A DNA stretch of 64,000 nucleotides, from the NCBI RefSeq assembly GCF_031143425.1, contig NC_090445.1, positions 1,197,500,691-1,197,564,690 on the forward strand. Direction: 5' to 3'. Shown here piece after piece: positions 11,400 to 22,284 of this stretch (position 1 is its first letter; the number at the start of each line of letters is the position of its first letter). Made by a program: the position numbers and the translations under genes. The stretch is from Pleurodeles waltl. Lineage: Eukaryota; Chordata; Amphibia; Caudata; Salamandridae. The notes below the pieces were generated by a model. The model did not search any database. It was not told the DNA's origin and saw nothing but the letters and a program-made list of their open reading frames with translations.

Positions 11400-12140
11400 G
11401 TGGTAAATATGAAAAGAACAGGTGATGGATGAAATGCTTGAATTAATCTCAACCACTGGCAATCACTCGGGCTGCATCCCAATCCATTGTTTTTTTTTTT
11501 CTTCCCACCATTCCACCTCAGTTTAGACCTAGGCATATGCAAATCATTATTGACCCTGATCCTCATGGGAACAGTCCAGCCCCAACTGCCAGGCCAGGTC
11601 CTCCTGGAACCGGAACACAAGCAACCTTCGATTGGTTTCACCCTAGTTAGGGCTCTTCAGCAAGAAATAGCTTGGTTCCAGTGGCATAGAGAGCCTGGGA
11701 CCCATGTTTGGGCATACCCGGTGCACTTTGAGCAGTAAATGCAAAAAGAACAAGGTTATGTATGGAATGCTTGAATTAATCTCAGCCACTGCCAATTGCG
11801 TGGGCCACACCCCAGTCTGTTGTTTTTTTTGCCCACCATGCCACCTCAGTTTGGACCCAGACATATGCAAATCAGTCTTGAATTGCTCCTCATAAGAAGA
11901 GTCCAACCCTAACTGCCATTCCAGGTCCTCCCTGAACCAGGACACAAGCAATCTAGGACTGATTTTGCCCTAGTGGGGGCTCCTTACCAGGTATAGCCTA
12001 GGTCCAGTGGCATAGTGAGTCCCGGACCCATGTCTGGGCATACCCAGTGCACTTAGAGCAGCAAATGCAAATAGAACAAGTTGATTGATGGAATACTCGA
12101 ATTAATCTCAGCCACTCTAAATCACTCAGGCCGCCTCCCA
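11400..12140 (+). repeat. Tandem satellite array A, units ~333 and ~326 bp
   Basis: The phrase AATTAATCTCA recurs at 11441, 11774 and 12100, giving periods of 333 and 326 bp. Each unit carries in order a poly-T run, a CCACCTCAGTTT(A/G)GACC segment, CATATGCAAATC, a CTCATGGGAACAGTCCA-like segment, and GGCATA(C)CC before the next unit. The same segment order occurs in arrays near 44092 and, reversed, near 49100. The units here are clearly diverged from one another. Short frames inside are not genes. Confidence 0.75.
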
Positions 12141-12372
12141 ATCCATCAAAAATTAGCACGAATGGCACCACATGTTGCGCATGGGTGCGGGAATTTTGTT
12201 TTACCTCCTTCTGCTTCTCCTCTTGGCCTGCTTCTAATCTTTCCTAATCTACCCCCATCTGATCACCCCAATCTTGAGTCCACCCGTCATTTACTTATTT
12301 TTATTACTGTCTGTCTTTCCATGTGTGCATAAGCCACGCTTTACAAGTGCCTGATTGATTGATTGATTGCAT
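12141..12372 (+). mobile_element. 3' tail of an L2-like LINE ending in TGATT repeats
   Basis: The segment ends with CTTTACAAGTGCC followed by tandem TGATTGATTGATTG, the 3' tail style seen in L2-group LINEs and also present, reversed, in the L2 copy at 35961-37310. The upstream part is CT-rich untranslated sequence without RT motifs. Only the tail is assignable. Confidence 0.5.
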
Positions 12373-12468
12373 TTACTTTTCTGTTGGTTTTTTGTCACTT
12401 TTTTGTAATTTGTTTTTTTGTTTTCCTTTCCTTCTGTCCTCATCCTCCTGTTCCTCCTTTTTTCTGCT

Positions 12469-12830
12469 ATGGCAGAAGCAGGCAGCACTGGTGCCAGTGC
12501 CACCGGCACCCCTTGTGGGCTCCTCCGATGTGAAGGGTTGCTGCCCAACCCCATTTTCTATGAGGTGGAAGTGGCTGCACAAGTCTTTTTATGCACAGTG
12601 CCACCTCCCCCACATGTTGCCAGCAGGAGGCAGGACCGGCAATGCTTACGCCCTGTGGGAGTGTTGGCTGCTCTGAGGGAGAGGGTGGCGGTGAATGCAC
12701 GCAGCACACTGGTGCAGCGCATACACCAACAGCTGGTGCACTGTTGGGCTGACATCATAGACTGGGAGCAGGACCTGCTCAACCTGCTAGGTGTCGAGAT
12801 TGCAGGGGTTGGTGAACAATATTTATTTCT
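12469..12830 (+). pseudogene. Coding-like fragment of unknown origin
   Basis: The open frame is coding-like from the ATG at 12469 to about 12830 (MAEAGSTGASATG at the N-terminus, then a helical, arginine/glutamine-rich part containing LRERVAVNA and WEQDLLNLL). It then degenerates into the GATA microsatellite. A T-rich stretch ending in CTATGGCAG precedes it and could be a splice acceptor. It shares a NASATG/GASATG segment with the fragment at 23460-23680. I do not recognise the family. It may be an exon of a transposon-encoded DNA-binding protein, which is inference only. Confidence 0.35.
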
Positions 12831-12928
12831 GTTTTCTAAAAGTTCAAATTTTCTTTTTCCAAATAGCATGCTCACACTCACAAGTAAGTTAAGCTTATGT
12901 GATGTGAATGTTTCTCTCTCTTTCTCAA

Positions 12929-12954
12929 TAGATAGATAGATAGATAGATAGATA
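12929..12954. repeat. GATA microsatellite
   Basis: The tetranucleotide GATA is repeated about six times. It ends the open frame that starts upstream. Confidence 0.9.
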
Positions 12955-13019
12955 TTCACTGACAAAAGCAAAGGTTAAAGTAATGCTATATTTGGGTGAA
13001 TATGTCAGTGACAACATTT

Positions 13020-13278
13020 GCATTTTGAAATAAAAAACACAGACATTCACCAGTTATAGTTAGCAGAGATAACTATAGCTTGCTCCCAAGCCATGCACTG
13101 CTTATGACTTCACATATTACATCACTCATGACATGTTCTAATGCATTGTTTATGGCATCAGTAATGACTTTTGATATGTTTTGCTGCCTGCTTTAGTGTG
13201 GGCAAGGAAACAGATCAAAGGTCTGCACACAGAGGGCGGGAGCATTTTCAAAGCTCCCACCCACTGGGTGCAAACTTG
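13020..13278. repeat. Dispersed repeat fragment with GTTATAGTTA motif
   Basis: The left part contains CCAGTTATAGTTAGC followed by its near-inverted copy AACTATAGCTTG. Related GTTATAGTTAC motifs occur at 21025-21095, beside another dispersed repeat shared with 13960-14380. This suggests that 13020-14390 and 21010-22130 are two copies of one family, the first split by the MITE at 13279. Confidence 0.4.
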
Positions 13279-13801
13279 GGGGTATATTTATGAAAAGTGG
13301 TGCATTATGTCTGATGTACCACTTTCCGTGTGCCCCTTTGTGCCTCCCTAACGCCACCATGTGTGCTCCATATTTATAATACAGCGCACCATGGACATGT
13401 TATTGAACTTGCGTCAAAAACTTTGATGCTAGTTTGTCGCTTTGCAGGATTACCACCAAAAATTTGAAGCTAACCCTACAAAGTGAAAGGAGGCCCGTTG
13501 AAAACAATAGGATCTTCATTTTAACACCTGTGTTAGGCAGGCATTAAAAATTACTCTAAAAATGGAGCAGTAGAATCTCATAGATTCCACTGAGCCATTT
13601 TTCTGGGCCTCCTAAAGCCAGAATTCCCGCTTTGCATACATTATGCCTGGAACAGGCATCATGTGGCACAAAGGTTTACAAAATGGCACAATGCGCACGT
13701 TGCACCACTTTGTAAGTATTGTGTGGCGTTTTTGCCAACCTGTCACATTAGCATAAAAAAATGACTCTAACGTGGGGCTAGGGGCTTCTTAAATCTGGCC
13801 C
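13279..13801. mobile_element. MITE of the GGCCCAGATTTAAG family, TTG duplication
   Basis: The ends are GGGGTATATTTATGAAAAG on the left and the reverse complement of GGGCCAGATTTAAGAAG on the right. TTG flanks both ends (13276-13278 and 13802-13804). The interior shares blocks such as CTCATAGATTCCACTG and AAAGGTTTACAAA with the element at 35686-37499, so these are copies of one family. There is no coding capacity. Confidence 0.65.
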
Positions 13802-13804
13802 TTG

Positions 13805-14440
13805 GTGTTTGTTCCCACTTGGTTGGAGAATCAAAAATGCTCCCTCCAAACAGGAGCAAACACAGGTTTCCCTGCCTGTGACACTGCGGGGAGTGTAACT
13901 GATTTGTTCTTGCAGGGGCTCCCCGGTACATAGCTTATGAGCCAGCTATGAGTGATGGTGTCCCTGAGGCCATTAATGACCTGGGGGGCCGGCCCTCCCC
14001 TTTTTGTTAAATTTTGGACCTTGTGGTGGGTTCTCAAACTCAAAACTCTTTCAGATTCAGCCATCTGGATATATAATTATTTTTCAACCCTCATTATTAA
14101 AAAAATACTGAAAGGATTTACACCAAATCACAAAAGCGCACTCTGTGGATCAAGATCTAGCCTACTGCCGACTTTGTTGTAATTCCATTGAGCAATTTTA
14201 GCTGAGGCCCTTCTTAATGAAGTCTATGGAATGCATTGAGATTTTGCCTTTTGGGACCCGCCTTTTTCTTCTAAGCCCCTGCTTGACAGATCACCCAGAA
14301 ACTTTCCATGCACAAACAAGTCAAAATGCAGCACCTTTTTGAAAAGTTTCAAATTTATTTTTTACGATGTCAGTAAATATGAAAATAAATATTATATCGA
14401 TATAGATATATGTATATTGAGATACCTAATGTGAATTTGT
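13805..14440. repeat. Dispersed repeat related to 21740-22130
   Basis: Shared segments include TTTACACCAAAT followed by A/G-rich sequence and CGCACTCTG or CACAATCTG, then a TGTAATT(C/A)CAT segment, and a GCTT(G/A)ACAGATCACCC or similar segment. The order is the same in both places. No termini or coding potential are recognised. The ORFs at 13831-14064 and 13952-14182 lie on opposite strands of this repeat and are not genes. Confidence 0.45.
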
Positions 14441-14480
14441 TAATATTAATGACAAATGTAAACTTGTGAGTGTTACATGT

Positions 14481-14494
14481 TTATATATATATAT

Positions 14495-14527
<33 letters not shown>
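14481..14527. repeat. TA microsatellite
   Basis: An almost pure run of TA dinucleotides with one AAAT interruption. Confidence 0.9.
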
Positions 14528-14539
14528 ATTAATAATTCC

Positions 14540-15190
14540 TTTTTGTGGGCGCTGCCTGACTGCCATTGAAGTCCGTAATGTGACGCGCGCCTACTGTGTC
14601 GGAAAATACACATTCCCTCCTTTAATACAAGGAAGAGAGGCACTCCGTGTAGCAAGGTGAACTGCAATCTTTATTCCTTTTAGTGAGAGAAAACAGGAAC
14701 ACGTTTTGGAATTAGATGCCTTTGTCAACCTGCTCGCCACCATATTGCCCCAATATTTATACCCACACATGATTGAATATTAACAAGACAACTTCAAAAC
14801 CAACCTTATTTTTACATATCACAACTTTATCATAACAGTGCTGGCTCAGATGTTTAACTATACTGGCTCAGATGTTTAACTATAATGGAGCAGTCGGGCT
14901 GCATACAATTTAGTGAACACCTTCAAAATGTTCTATTGTGTATGCACCCAAACTGCACATAACGAGGTAGATGGAAATAAAAATCCTATGTGCATATCGA
15001 GTATGGAACAGTCTTAAAGTGAGAAGTAAACATAGATTGCTATCAATAGTTGTTCAAAAATACGCATGGCACTTTTGGGCCACAAAATGTACAATAAATA
15101 ACACTGATATTAAATGTTGCATCACCGCATGCAAGCGATTTTAACATCTCCATAGATTATACAAAAAAATGAACCAACTTATACATACTT
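14540..15190. other. Unassigned sequence with a possible dispersed repeat
   Basis: The segment 14640-14740, read on the minus strand, has TGACAAAGGCATCTAATTCC and AAAACGTGTT. This resembles the TGATGAAGTCCC...AAAACGTGTT motif near 47220 and suggests a shared short repeat family. At 14838-14884 a 23-bp phrase containing TGGCTCAGATGTTTAACTAT is repeated twice in tandem. No gene is seen. Confidence 0.35.
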
Positions 15191-15402
15191 GATTCTATTT
15201 CAGGACCGGAGGCGAGGATTATGCCGTCCTTTCTTCACTTTATTATAGTCAGCATGTTCAAAGTTCAACTATAATAAACGTTCAAATCTTCAAGTCCCAT
15301 GACGATAAGCATGTAACCATAACAACCAATAAACCAATCCACTGTCCTTATTAATGTCCATATAAATGGTAGACGGGAGTAGTCCTTCCTCTTTCTTCAC
15401 TG
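15191..15402 (+). repeat. DIRS left inverted terminal repeat
   Basis: It is complementary to 20513-20711. Matching landmarks are GGCGAGGATTATGC, AGTCCCATGACGATAAGC, AACCAATAAACCAATC and TAAATGGTAGACGGGAG, each present in reverse complement with small changes at the right end. The first bases (GATTCTATTTCAGGACC) are also complementary to part of the internal complementary region. Confidence 0.85.
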
Positions 15403-16084
15403 CTGCCCATCAGTTAAGTCCTCGCTCCTTTTCGCTCTTCACGTGGGTTGTCGGGGGTTGCCTTGCGGCGCGAGCGCTTATTGCCTTGTTATTTGCCTTT
15501 TTATTTCATATTGTGCTGGTGTCACGCTGTTTGTTGACATTCTTGACATTCCTGTAATTTCTTTCAGCATACGCATGGGAGGCTGCGGCTCGAGCGCGTG
15601 TTGGTCAGATCGCTTCAGCACTGCAATCTACCAACGTGTGTGGGGCTATCAGAACCCAGCACTCAGGGTTTTGATTTCCCCCCCCCCCCCAACCCTAGCC
15701 GAAACCGCGCTGCGGTAGGTGCAGGCTGAGCCTGCTTGACATTTTCCCTTGGGAACCTTAAGGTTTATGGTGAGCAACAGACTTCTAGAGCACGGCGAGG
15801 GGGCTGCCCTTCATACCTTGGGCTTGGGCGATTTTGGTGCTCTCACCCCTGTTATTATTGACACTCCTCCTCTGGGAGTACTCTTTTTTTATATATTTGG
15901 GCTGGCCCTGTGGTCCTACCCCACCCTTCATAATCCAAGAAGTGTCTTATATACACATATAGTTTCTTCGCTTGGTGTTTATGTCCCTGAGTGCACCCTC
16001 ATGGAGTCCTTTGAGGACCATGCCTATGCACCCTCTTTAGGGACGGAGGAAGTCTGGCCCCCGCAATGAAAACGTCCGGACAGA

Positions 16085-16282
16085 ATGGATAAGCTCCTTT
16101 CGCAGGCAGTAGCTAAGGCTTTATCACCACTGCAGGATAGGGTGGATAGATTAATGGACCAGGTGTCCAATACTCCTGGGATTTTTAGGGACCCAGATTC
16201 ACGGGCCGGTACCTCCAATTCATCCTCTTCCTCTAGGAAGCGTGATGCGGGGCACCTGGAAGTTGAGGGAAGCCTTTCGTAA
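16085..16282 (+). pseudogene. DIRS gag-like N-terminal fragment
   Basis: The frame opens with an amphipathic segment (MDKLLSQAVAKALSPLQD) followed by a serine-rich, basic stretch, the usual start of DIRS-1 gag-like proteins. It ends at a stop after 65 codons. The rest of the protein continues in another frame from about 16480, so a frameshift lies between. Function as a structural nucleic-acid-binding protein is known for the family, not shown here. Confidence 0.6.
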
Positions 16283-16479
16283 GAGTGCGCTGACGCTTGC
16301 ACACATACCCTGCCGGGAGGATGCTACACCCGGAGAACATGGCAGTGCTGCTGCCCTGGAGATGGATCCCATTTTGGGATCGCCCTGTTCCGGTGAGGGG
16401 TGACACCGATGATGAGGGCTCATCGGATGAGGGGCACATTTGGGCAGACCTTGGAGTCCATCTGTGAACCACCTCTAGC

Positions 16480-17184
16480 ATGGAGGAGGAAGGTCTGGAT
16501 GATTTGGATATGTTTGATCCAGAGGACATTTATCATCCTCAGTCCTCTGAGTGGATCCCTGCTCCCAAAGTTGCAGCTTACGTCGCCAAGGCGATTCACC
16601 ATCCTTTGGAGAAGGATGTTAGAGCCCTCCTTCGGGCAGAATGGCCCAGGTGGGTGCTTGAGGACAAGGTGGCGGTTACTCCTTCTTTAGATCCCAAACT
16701 ATGCACTTTTTTCTCTAAGTATATGCGCGACCTCTAAAAAGGGAGTGATCGCTCCTGGTGGGCTTTCCAGGATAAACATTTGGATGTCCTGGGACCCTTG
16801 ACTAAAATCATTGAACTGGTGGAGTCAGCCAGGGTATCAGAAGAGCCTCTTCCAACGGATTTGCTCGCAGGATGGGCTCAAAGAGCGGTCTGTCTGCTCG
16901 GGAACGCGAACTGCGCCATCTCTGTGGAGAGGCGAAGTTCCCTCTTGATAAAGGTTGACCCCAAATTGGGAGAATTAGCTACCTCGAAGGCAGGTGCGGT
17001 CGCTCAACGCAACCTCTTCGGGGACCCTTTTGTGAAAGGGTTGGGGAAGTTCGTAGGTACTTTTTCAGGTCCGGACAAGGCACAATCATCTATGCGTAAG
17101 ATTTTTCCAGGGAAGGTTTTCTCCGGGGCTAGAAGAGGAAGGGGTCGCTCCTCCGGCTGTTCCCTGCAATCAGACCCCTCCTGA
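16480..17184 (+). pseudogene. DIRS gag-like protein, broken by an in-frame stop
   Basis: Two open segments lie in one frame, separated by a stop at 16735-16737. The first is acidic and has a KVAAYVAKAIHHPLEKDVRA segment. The second contains the WAFQDKHLDVLGPLTKI segment, an alanine/leucine-rich helical region, and ends with a GARRGRGRSSG basic tail. This acidic-helical-basic order is typical of DIRS-1 ORF1 in vertebrates. A sequence rich in glycine and arginine continues in other frames before the RT. Confidence 0.7.
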
Positions 17185-17376
17185 TCCCAGGGGCACCGCA
17201 ACAATGGCGGGAACGGTGGGAGACAAGGTGCATTTTTCCCCAACAGAGGTTCCAGTAGAGGTCGTCCCTCATGCTTCAACAGAGGAGGCTCCAATGCTCC
17301 AGGAGGAAGTGGTGGTGAGCATTCCCCTTTTTTCCTCTCAAAGTCTGGGAGGCAGAATCGGGCTATTCTTAGAGAA

Positions 17377-17985
17377 TTGGGCACGGATCACTGTCCGACC
17401 CTTGGGTTTTGGACTGTGATAGGTTTCCACCTAACATTCTATGGGACACCAATACAGCCTGTGAGACCTCCTCCCATGCGATTACATTTTCAAGAATCTC
17501 AATTAATCAACACAGAGATACAGCTTCTTCTGCTCAAAGGGGCCATCGCCCCAACGAGCATTCATCCGGGGGGTTTCTTAAGCAACATCTTCTTGGTCGA
17601 GAAGAAGGACAAAGGTTTTTGTCCTTTGATAAACCTCAAGGCATTCAATGAATGGGTGGTTTATCGCCATTTCAAGATAGAAGGTATCCATCTCCTCAGA
17701 GATATTCTGTGTCAAGGGGACTGTTTGGTCCGTTTGGACCTCAAGGATGCTTACCTTACGGTCCCGCTCTTCCCTCCTCACCGGTGTTTTCTGCAATTTC
17801 AGTGGTGGGACCTAATTTATGAATTTAGGTGTCTGCCTTTCGGCCTGTCGTCAGCAACATGGTGCTTCATGAAGTTACTGAAACCGGTAGTGGAGTACCT
17901 GAGGACTAAGGGCATCAGATTAATTATTTACCTCAACAACATTCTTTTGATGGATCAATCCCGGTCTCAGTGTTGGCTTCCATGA
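17377..17985 (+). pseudogene. DIRS reverse transcriptase with YLNN active-site box
   Basis: The RT core is recognisable: FLSNIFLVEKKDKG, a LINLKAFNEW segment, VRLDLKDAYLTVPL (motif A aspartate present) and FRCLPFGLSSA. The motif C box, expected as YxDD, reads YLNN (codons at 17929-17940), so both metal-binding aspartates are asparagine. Each change can come from one G-to-A transition. The copy should therefore be catalytically inactive, quite apart from the frame shift near 17970 into the next segment. Confidence 0.85.
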
Positions 17986-18950
17986 ACATGACTATTTCCT
18001 TGTTTCAGGATCCCGGATTTGTTAGCAGCGCAGAGAAGTCTATGCTTCTCCCGTCACAACCCACGACATTTTTGGGATTTGTAGTGGACACAACGTCAGA
18101 AATACTGAAACTCCCAGAGAACAAGATATCCAAGCTCAAGAAAGAAATTTCCAAAGTGCTCAGGAGAGACAGGACCTCCCTCCGCCAGATAGCCAGGATT
18201 GTGGGCCTTCTGTCTTCCTCCATTCAGGCTATCTTTCTGGGTCCCTTGCACTACAGGGCCCTGCAACGATTGAAGGCGTCCCATCTCAGGAAGTGTGGCT
18301 CGTTTGGGGATGCAGTGGTGGTTGAACCACATGGAGGCGTGGAACAGGAAAGCGATCTTTGGCTCCCTTCCCGACCTGGTGATAGAGTCGGATGCCAGCA
18401 GACTGGGTTGGGGAGCCCAGTGAGGTCAAATTTCCATGGGGGGGTCTTTGGACCACGGAGGAGCTGAATCTTCATATCAATTGTCTCAAACTCTTAGCGG
18501 GTTCTTTTGCGATACGATCCCTGACTCACAACTAAGGTATACTGTTGTGTCCTACTACATCTGGACAACATCTCAGCCATCCAGTACATAAACAGGTTGG
18601 GAGGCACTCGATCCAGAGTCCTGGCGGAACTGGCAAAGGAGTTTTGGCATTATTGCCTGCAGACACAGATCTCGGTAACAGCGGAATACCTTCCAGGAAT
18701 TCAGATCAAGGTAGCGGACTGGAACTCTTGTTACCTTAGGGCTTCCACCGATTGCCAACTGGATCCTGCGATCGTTCGGTCTCTGAGGGATCGTTGGGGT
18801 CCCTTTGGGTTAGATCTGTTTGCCTCTGGACTGAATGCGCAGCTTCCAATCTACTTCGATTGGAGACCAGACCCGGGAGCGACAGCGTGGATGCTTTTCT
18901 GCAGGATTGGTCAGGAAGTCAGAGTTATGCTTTTCCTCCGCTTCTGTTGA
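17970..18950 (+). pseudogene. DIRS RT thumb and RNase H region, frameshifted
   Basis: After the RT palm, one frame carries FLGFVVDTTSEILKLPENKI and LRQIARIVGLLSSSIQAIF (RT thumb). Further on, in another frame, IESDASRLGWG near 18386-18420 is the RNase H start, and INRLGGTRSRVLAELAKEFW near 18590-18645 continues it. Then comes LDLFASGLNAQLPIYFDWRP near 18810-18870, a segment conserved between RNase H and recombinase in DIRS elements. At least two frame changes occur. No methyltransferase motif was recognised. Confidence 0.75.
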
Positions 18951-19159
18951 TCCCCAGAGTGGTGGCAGAGGTCAGACATCAAAGGGCATCTTTGATTTTG
19001 ATCACTCTGATATGGAAGGCTCCCTACACTTCTGGAATTGTTGTGGATAGCTCCTCTCAAACTTCTGCATTCCATGGGGATCCTTCGGGACCCGGTGGGA
19101 CGTCCACACCCATTGGTGGTTCAGGGGCACCTCAACCTCATGGATTAAAGGATTTCAGA

Positions 19160-20091
19160 GGACGTTGGGAAGACATCCACCTTTCACAGGACGCTACTGC
19201 CCTTATCAGACAGTCGTGGGCTCCGGGTACGATCAAGCGATACAAGTCAGCCTGGAACAAAAGGGCTTGTTGGTGTTTAGAGAGGAAGGTGGATACTGTG
19301 TGGGCCCCCCTTGCTCTTGTAGTCAACTTCCTAGCAGAATTGTATACTTCTGGGTTAGCATATTGTACAATCAATTCTTTCTGTTCAGCCATTTCCGTGG
19401 GCCACGGCCAGGTCAATAATTTACCAGTTGGGAAGGTTGGGTAAGTAAACTGCTCAAAGGTTTTTATTTGTCCAGACCCCCGGAACCTAGATATTCTAGC
19501 TCATGGGATGTCAAAAAAGTTCTCAACTTTATTTCTTCATGGCCGGATAACCAGATTTTGTCCAGGAAACAGATCTCAGCTAAACTGGCGATGCTCTTAT
19601 GTTTCATTTCCTGCAAGAGAGTTTCTGACGTGCGTGCTTTAGGCATATCAGCACGGGTTTACACCCCTCAGGGTTACATTTACCATTTCGAGAAGGACAA
19701 AAATGAGTACAAGGTCGGTTTCGTATTACAGTTTTGATTCTCATCCTAATCTTTGCGTGGTCAGATGTCTTAAGACGTATGAGGCGTTGACGGATGAGTC
19801 TAGACTTCGGGAGAGAGACAGTTACTGATTACTATCAAGAAACCATTTAAGGTGGTGCCTTCTCTTACTATAGCCAGGTGGGTAAGATGGCTCATGTCAG
19901 AGGCAGGAATAGATGTTCGGCTCTTCGGGACTCATTCTACCAGAGGGGCGATGGCTTCGAAGGCCATTCAGGTAGGTGGTAGATTACAGGACATTATAAA
20001 TGCGGTAGATTGGTCATCTGAATCGGTTTTCAAGAGGTTCTATTTCAAACCTATACATGAAGCTGCATTGTTGGTGGTGAGTAAGATTTGA
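19160..20091 (+). pseudogene. DIRS tyrosine recombinase, three fragments
   Basis: The N-terminal core-binding part (ALIRQSWAPGTIKRYKSAWN, then LVVNFLAELYTSGLAY) is in one frame up to 19444. The catalytic part follows in another frame: CKRVSDVRAL near 19610-19640 carries the first arginine. After a further break, GTHSTRGAMASKA near 19927-19965 carries the HxxR pair. The tyrosine nucleophile is the Y of RFYFKP near 20034-20050. This enzyme inserts the circular DNA intermediate in DIRS elements. All key catalytic residues remain visible, but stops and frame changes prevent a continuous product. Confidence 0.8.
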
Positions 20092-20097
20092 ACTTGC

Positions 20098-20195
20098 ATA
20101 ATTCTCGCTTCCGGTCCTGAAATAGAATGAAAAATTTCCTAGCTTTCGTGATGGAAAGTTTCAATTTGATTAAGGACACGGAGGCAAGGATTACC
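20098..20195 (+). repeat. DIRS internal complementary region
   Basis: The left half (CGGTCCTGAAATAGAAT and neighbours) is the reverse complement of the element's left edge at 15191-15220. The right half (CCTAGCTTTCGTGATGGAAA through GACACGGAGGCAAGGATTA) is the reverse complement of the right edge at 20692-20763. This arrangement is used in DIRS elements to template the ends during circular replication, and it confirms the element boundaries. Confidence 0.85.
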
Positions 20196-20512
20196 CCTCC
20201 CTCGTACTGAGACAGTATTACCTGCCCAGGGATTGTTATTCTCAGTTTGTGCCTTTTTTGGGAGGATTCTTTTTACAGGTCTATCCACTCTCTATGAGCA
20301 AACGATTATGATGTACTGTTATTCTATGATGATTTCTTTCTGATGTTGATATGGATTGAGTCTATCAGATATATTTCCTGTTCATGCTCTTGATGACGTC
20401 TACTTAGTAACATGGTCTCTGTTACATGGGTCTTTTTCTGTATTTCTGATCCTTTATTTTTGTAGGAGGTGATTCCAAAGGTGATTGAGATCGCGTGCCC
20501 TTAACTTCCTAT

Positions 20513-20711
20513 AGTGAAGAAGAGGAAGGACTGCTCCCGTCTACCATTTATATGGACATTAATACAGACAGTAGATTGGTTTATTGGTTGTCATGGTTGC
20601 ATGCTTATCGTCATGGGACTTGAAGTTTTGAACATTTATTATTGTTGACCTTTAAACTTGCTGATTATAATAAAGTGAAGAAAGGACTGCATAATCCTCG
20701 CCTCCGTGTCC
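20513..20711 (+). repeat. DIRS right inverted terminal repeat
   Basis: It is complementary to 15191-15402. The extension at 20712-20763 (TTAATAGAATTGAAACTTTCC and on) is not in the left end but is matched by the internal complementary region, as expected for DIRS-1 type ends. Confidence 0.85.
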
Positions 20712-21009
20712 TTAATAGAATTGAAACTTTCCTTCACGTAAGCTAGGAAAATTTTCATTATATTCTCATTGTACTCAATAAAAGATTCTATATAATTGCC
20801 AAATTTTGTATTAATTCCTTTTGGTGTTAAAATAGCTACAACCATTAAATTTATCCTAAGTGGGCACCATATACCAGTAACTATAACTCGGGTCCTTGTC
20901 ATGCACAGTTTTCTTATCAATAATTTTATTGATAATTTTATTGCAAATGTTGCAGTGATAATATCAAAGATGCCATAGAAGATGTTATCAATGATATAAT
21001 ATGTGGTGT

Positions 21010-22130
21010 AATTAGCTGTGCATGGTGAAGGTGCAAGTTATAGTTACCTTAGGGCGCAAGTTATAGTTACTTGAAAGAGTTCTAACTATAACTGCTGAAT
21101 TTCTATGATTTTTTACGAGTAAATTCCCTGTAACATTTGTTTTTTTTCAGTAAAATTCTATGTTTTTTTTTAAAAATAAAGTAATTTTAATCACTGTACG
21201 TTCTTCCAACCATGGCCTCTGGCTCCACGTAGCGCAGGTTGGCCACAGGGCCTGTCTCTCTCAGTGGATCTGTGAGTGAGTGCATGAGTATCTGAGTTGG
21301 TCTGAAAATGGGTGTGTGAGTGTAAGAGTGGGTGCATGACTGTCTGAGTGGGTGTGTGAGTGGGCACAGGAGTCTCTAACTACATGTGTGAGTGAATTAA
21401 TTAGTGTATGAATGAGTCTGTGATCTTTCTTTCACAGTCACAAATATTTTACGTATAATTCGCAAAATTTGTGGAATTTCATCAATAGCGCACATTGTGA
21501 CGGAAAATTATTTTAAATCCATTATTTGCCTCTAAATTACCCCTGGAGTCAGGGTACACTCACCCTGACCCTTTATGCCACTTTCAATTAGGACTTTCAC
21601 CCCTGGGACCATGTCCCGTGAAATAAAATGTTGGCATCAACTTCTAGTCAGGTTGCAGTCAGCAAATTACAGCGCTTCTTTTCGTACGCGCATTCGTGAA
21701 AATGGGCAAATTTCCACAAAATAATCACAAGGTCGCTGCGGCCAGTGATGTACAAATTTGGATTTCTCTAAATTTCTCAAAACTTCCTGAACATATTTAC
21801 ACCAAATAAGCGAAAGCACAATCTGAATACCGAAAGCTAGCTTTCTGTTAAATTTGGTGTGATTTGGTGTAATTACATCCAGTGGTTCGGGCTATAGCTG
21901 TGTTCAATGGTCCAATGGTAATTAAAATAAAACTTTTTGGACCCCCCCCCCTTTTCTCAGTCCCCCGCTTAACGGATCACCCTAAAACACCGGCACACTT
22001 TTTTGGGAACATTTTGTGAAGATTTGTCAAAGGGCGCCAAAGATATAGGCAAATCAAAAATCACTTTTTCTGTAGAAACATGGTCCTAATTATAACTACC
22101 TAGTGGTGACTGCCACTAGGTAATAAATAT
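21010..22130. repeat. Dispersed repeat, second copy of the 13.0-14.4 kb family
   Basis: The left part has GTTATAGTTACC and AACTATAACTGC inverted motifs (21030-21095). The middle includes tandem GTGTGAGTG-type phrases (21265-21410). The right part shares TTTACACCAAAT, a GGTGTAATT segment and a CGGATCACCC segment with 13960-14310. The end contains a short hairpin, CCTAGTGGTGACTGCCACTAGG, at 22103-22124. No coding potential is recognised. Confidence 0.45.
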
Positions 22131-22284
22131 ATATTTCATCTTTCGTCAACCAAGGCGACTGACTAAGCAAAAGCGTCGCAGATGATCAGTGACACCCCTC
22201 TATTCTATGCCTACTGCCAAGTGAAGGTATTTGCTGAAATTAATTTGTAGTGGAGGGCGAGGCCAGGGTGTAACGTGGGACTGA

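Larger units (their letters stand above)
15191..20763 (+). mobile_element. DIRS-1-like tyrosine-recombinase retroelement, near full length
   Basis: The element shows the structural hallmarks of DIRS. Inverted terminal repeats lie at about 15191-15402 and 20513-20711. An internal complementary region at 20098-20195 is complementary to the unmatched edges of both ends. Between them, in order, lie gag-like, RT, RNase H and tyrosine recombinase remains on the plus strand. DIRS elements replicate through a circular intermediate and integrate with the recombinase, which explains the absence of a target duplication. The coding parts contain several stops and frame changes, and the RT YxDD box reads YLNN, so this copy is dead. 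Structure survives much better than coding. Confidence 0.9.
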
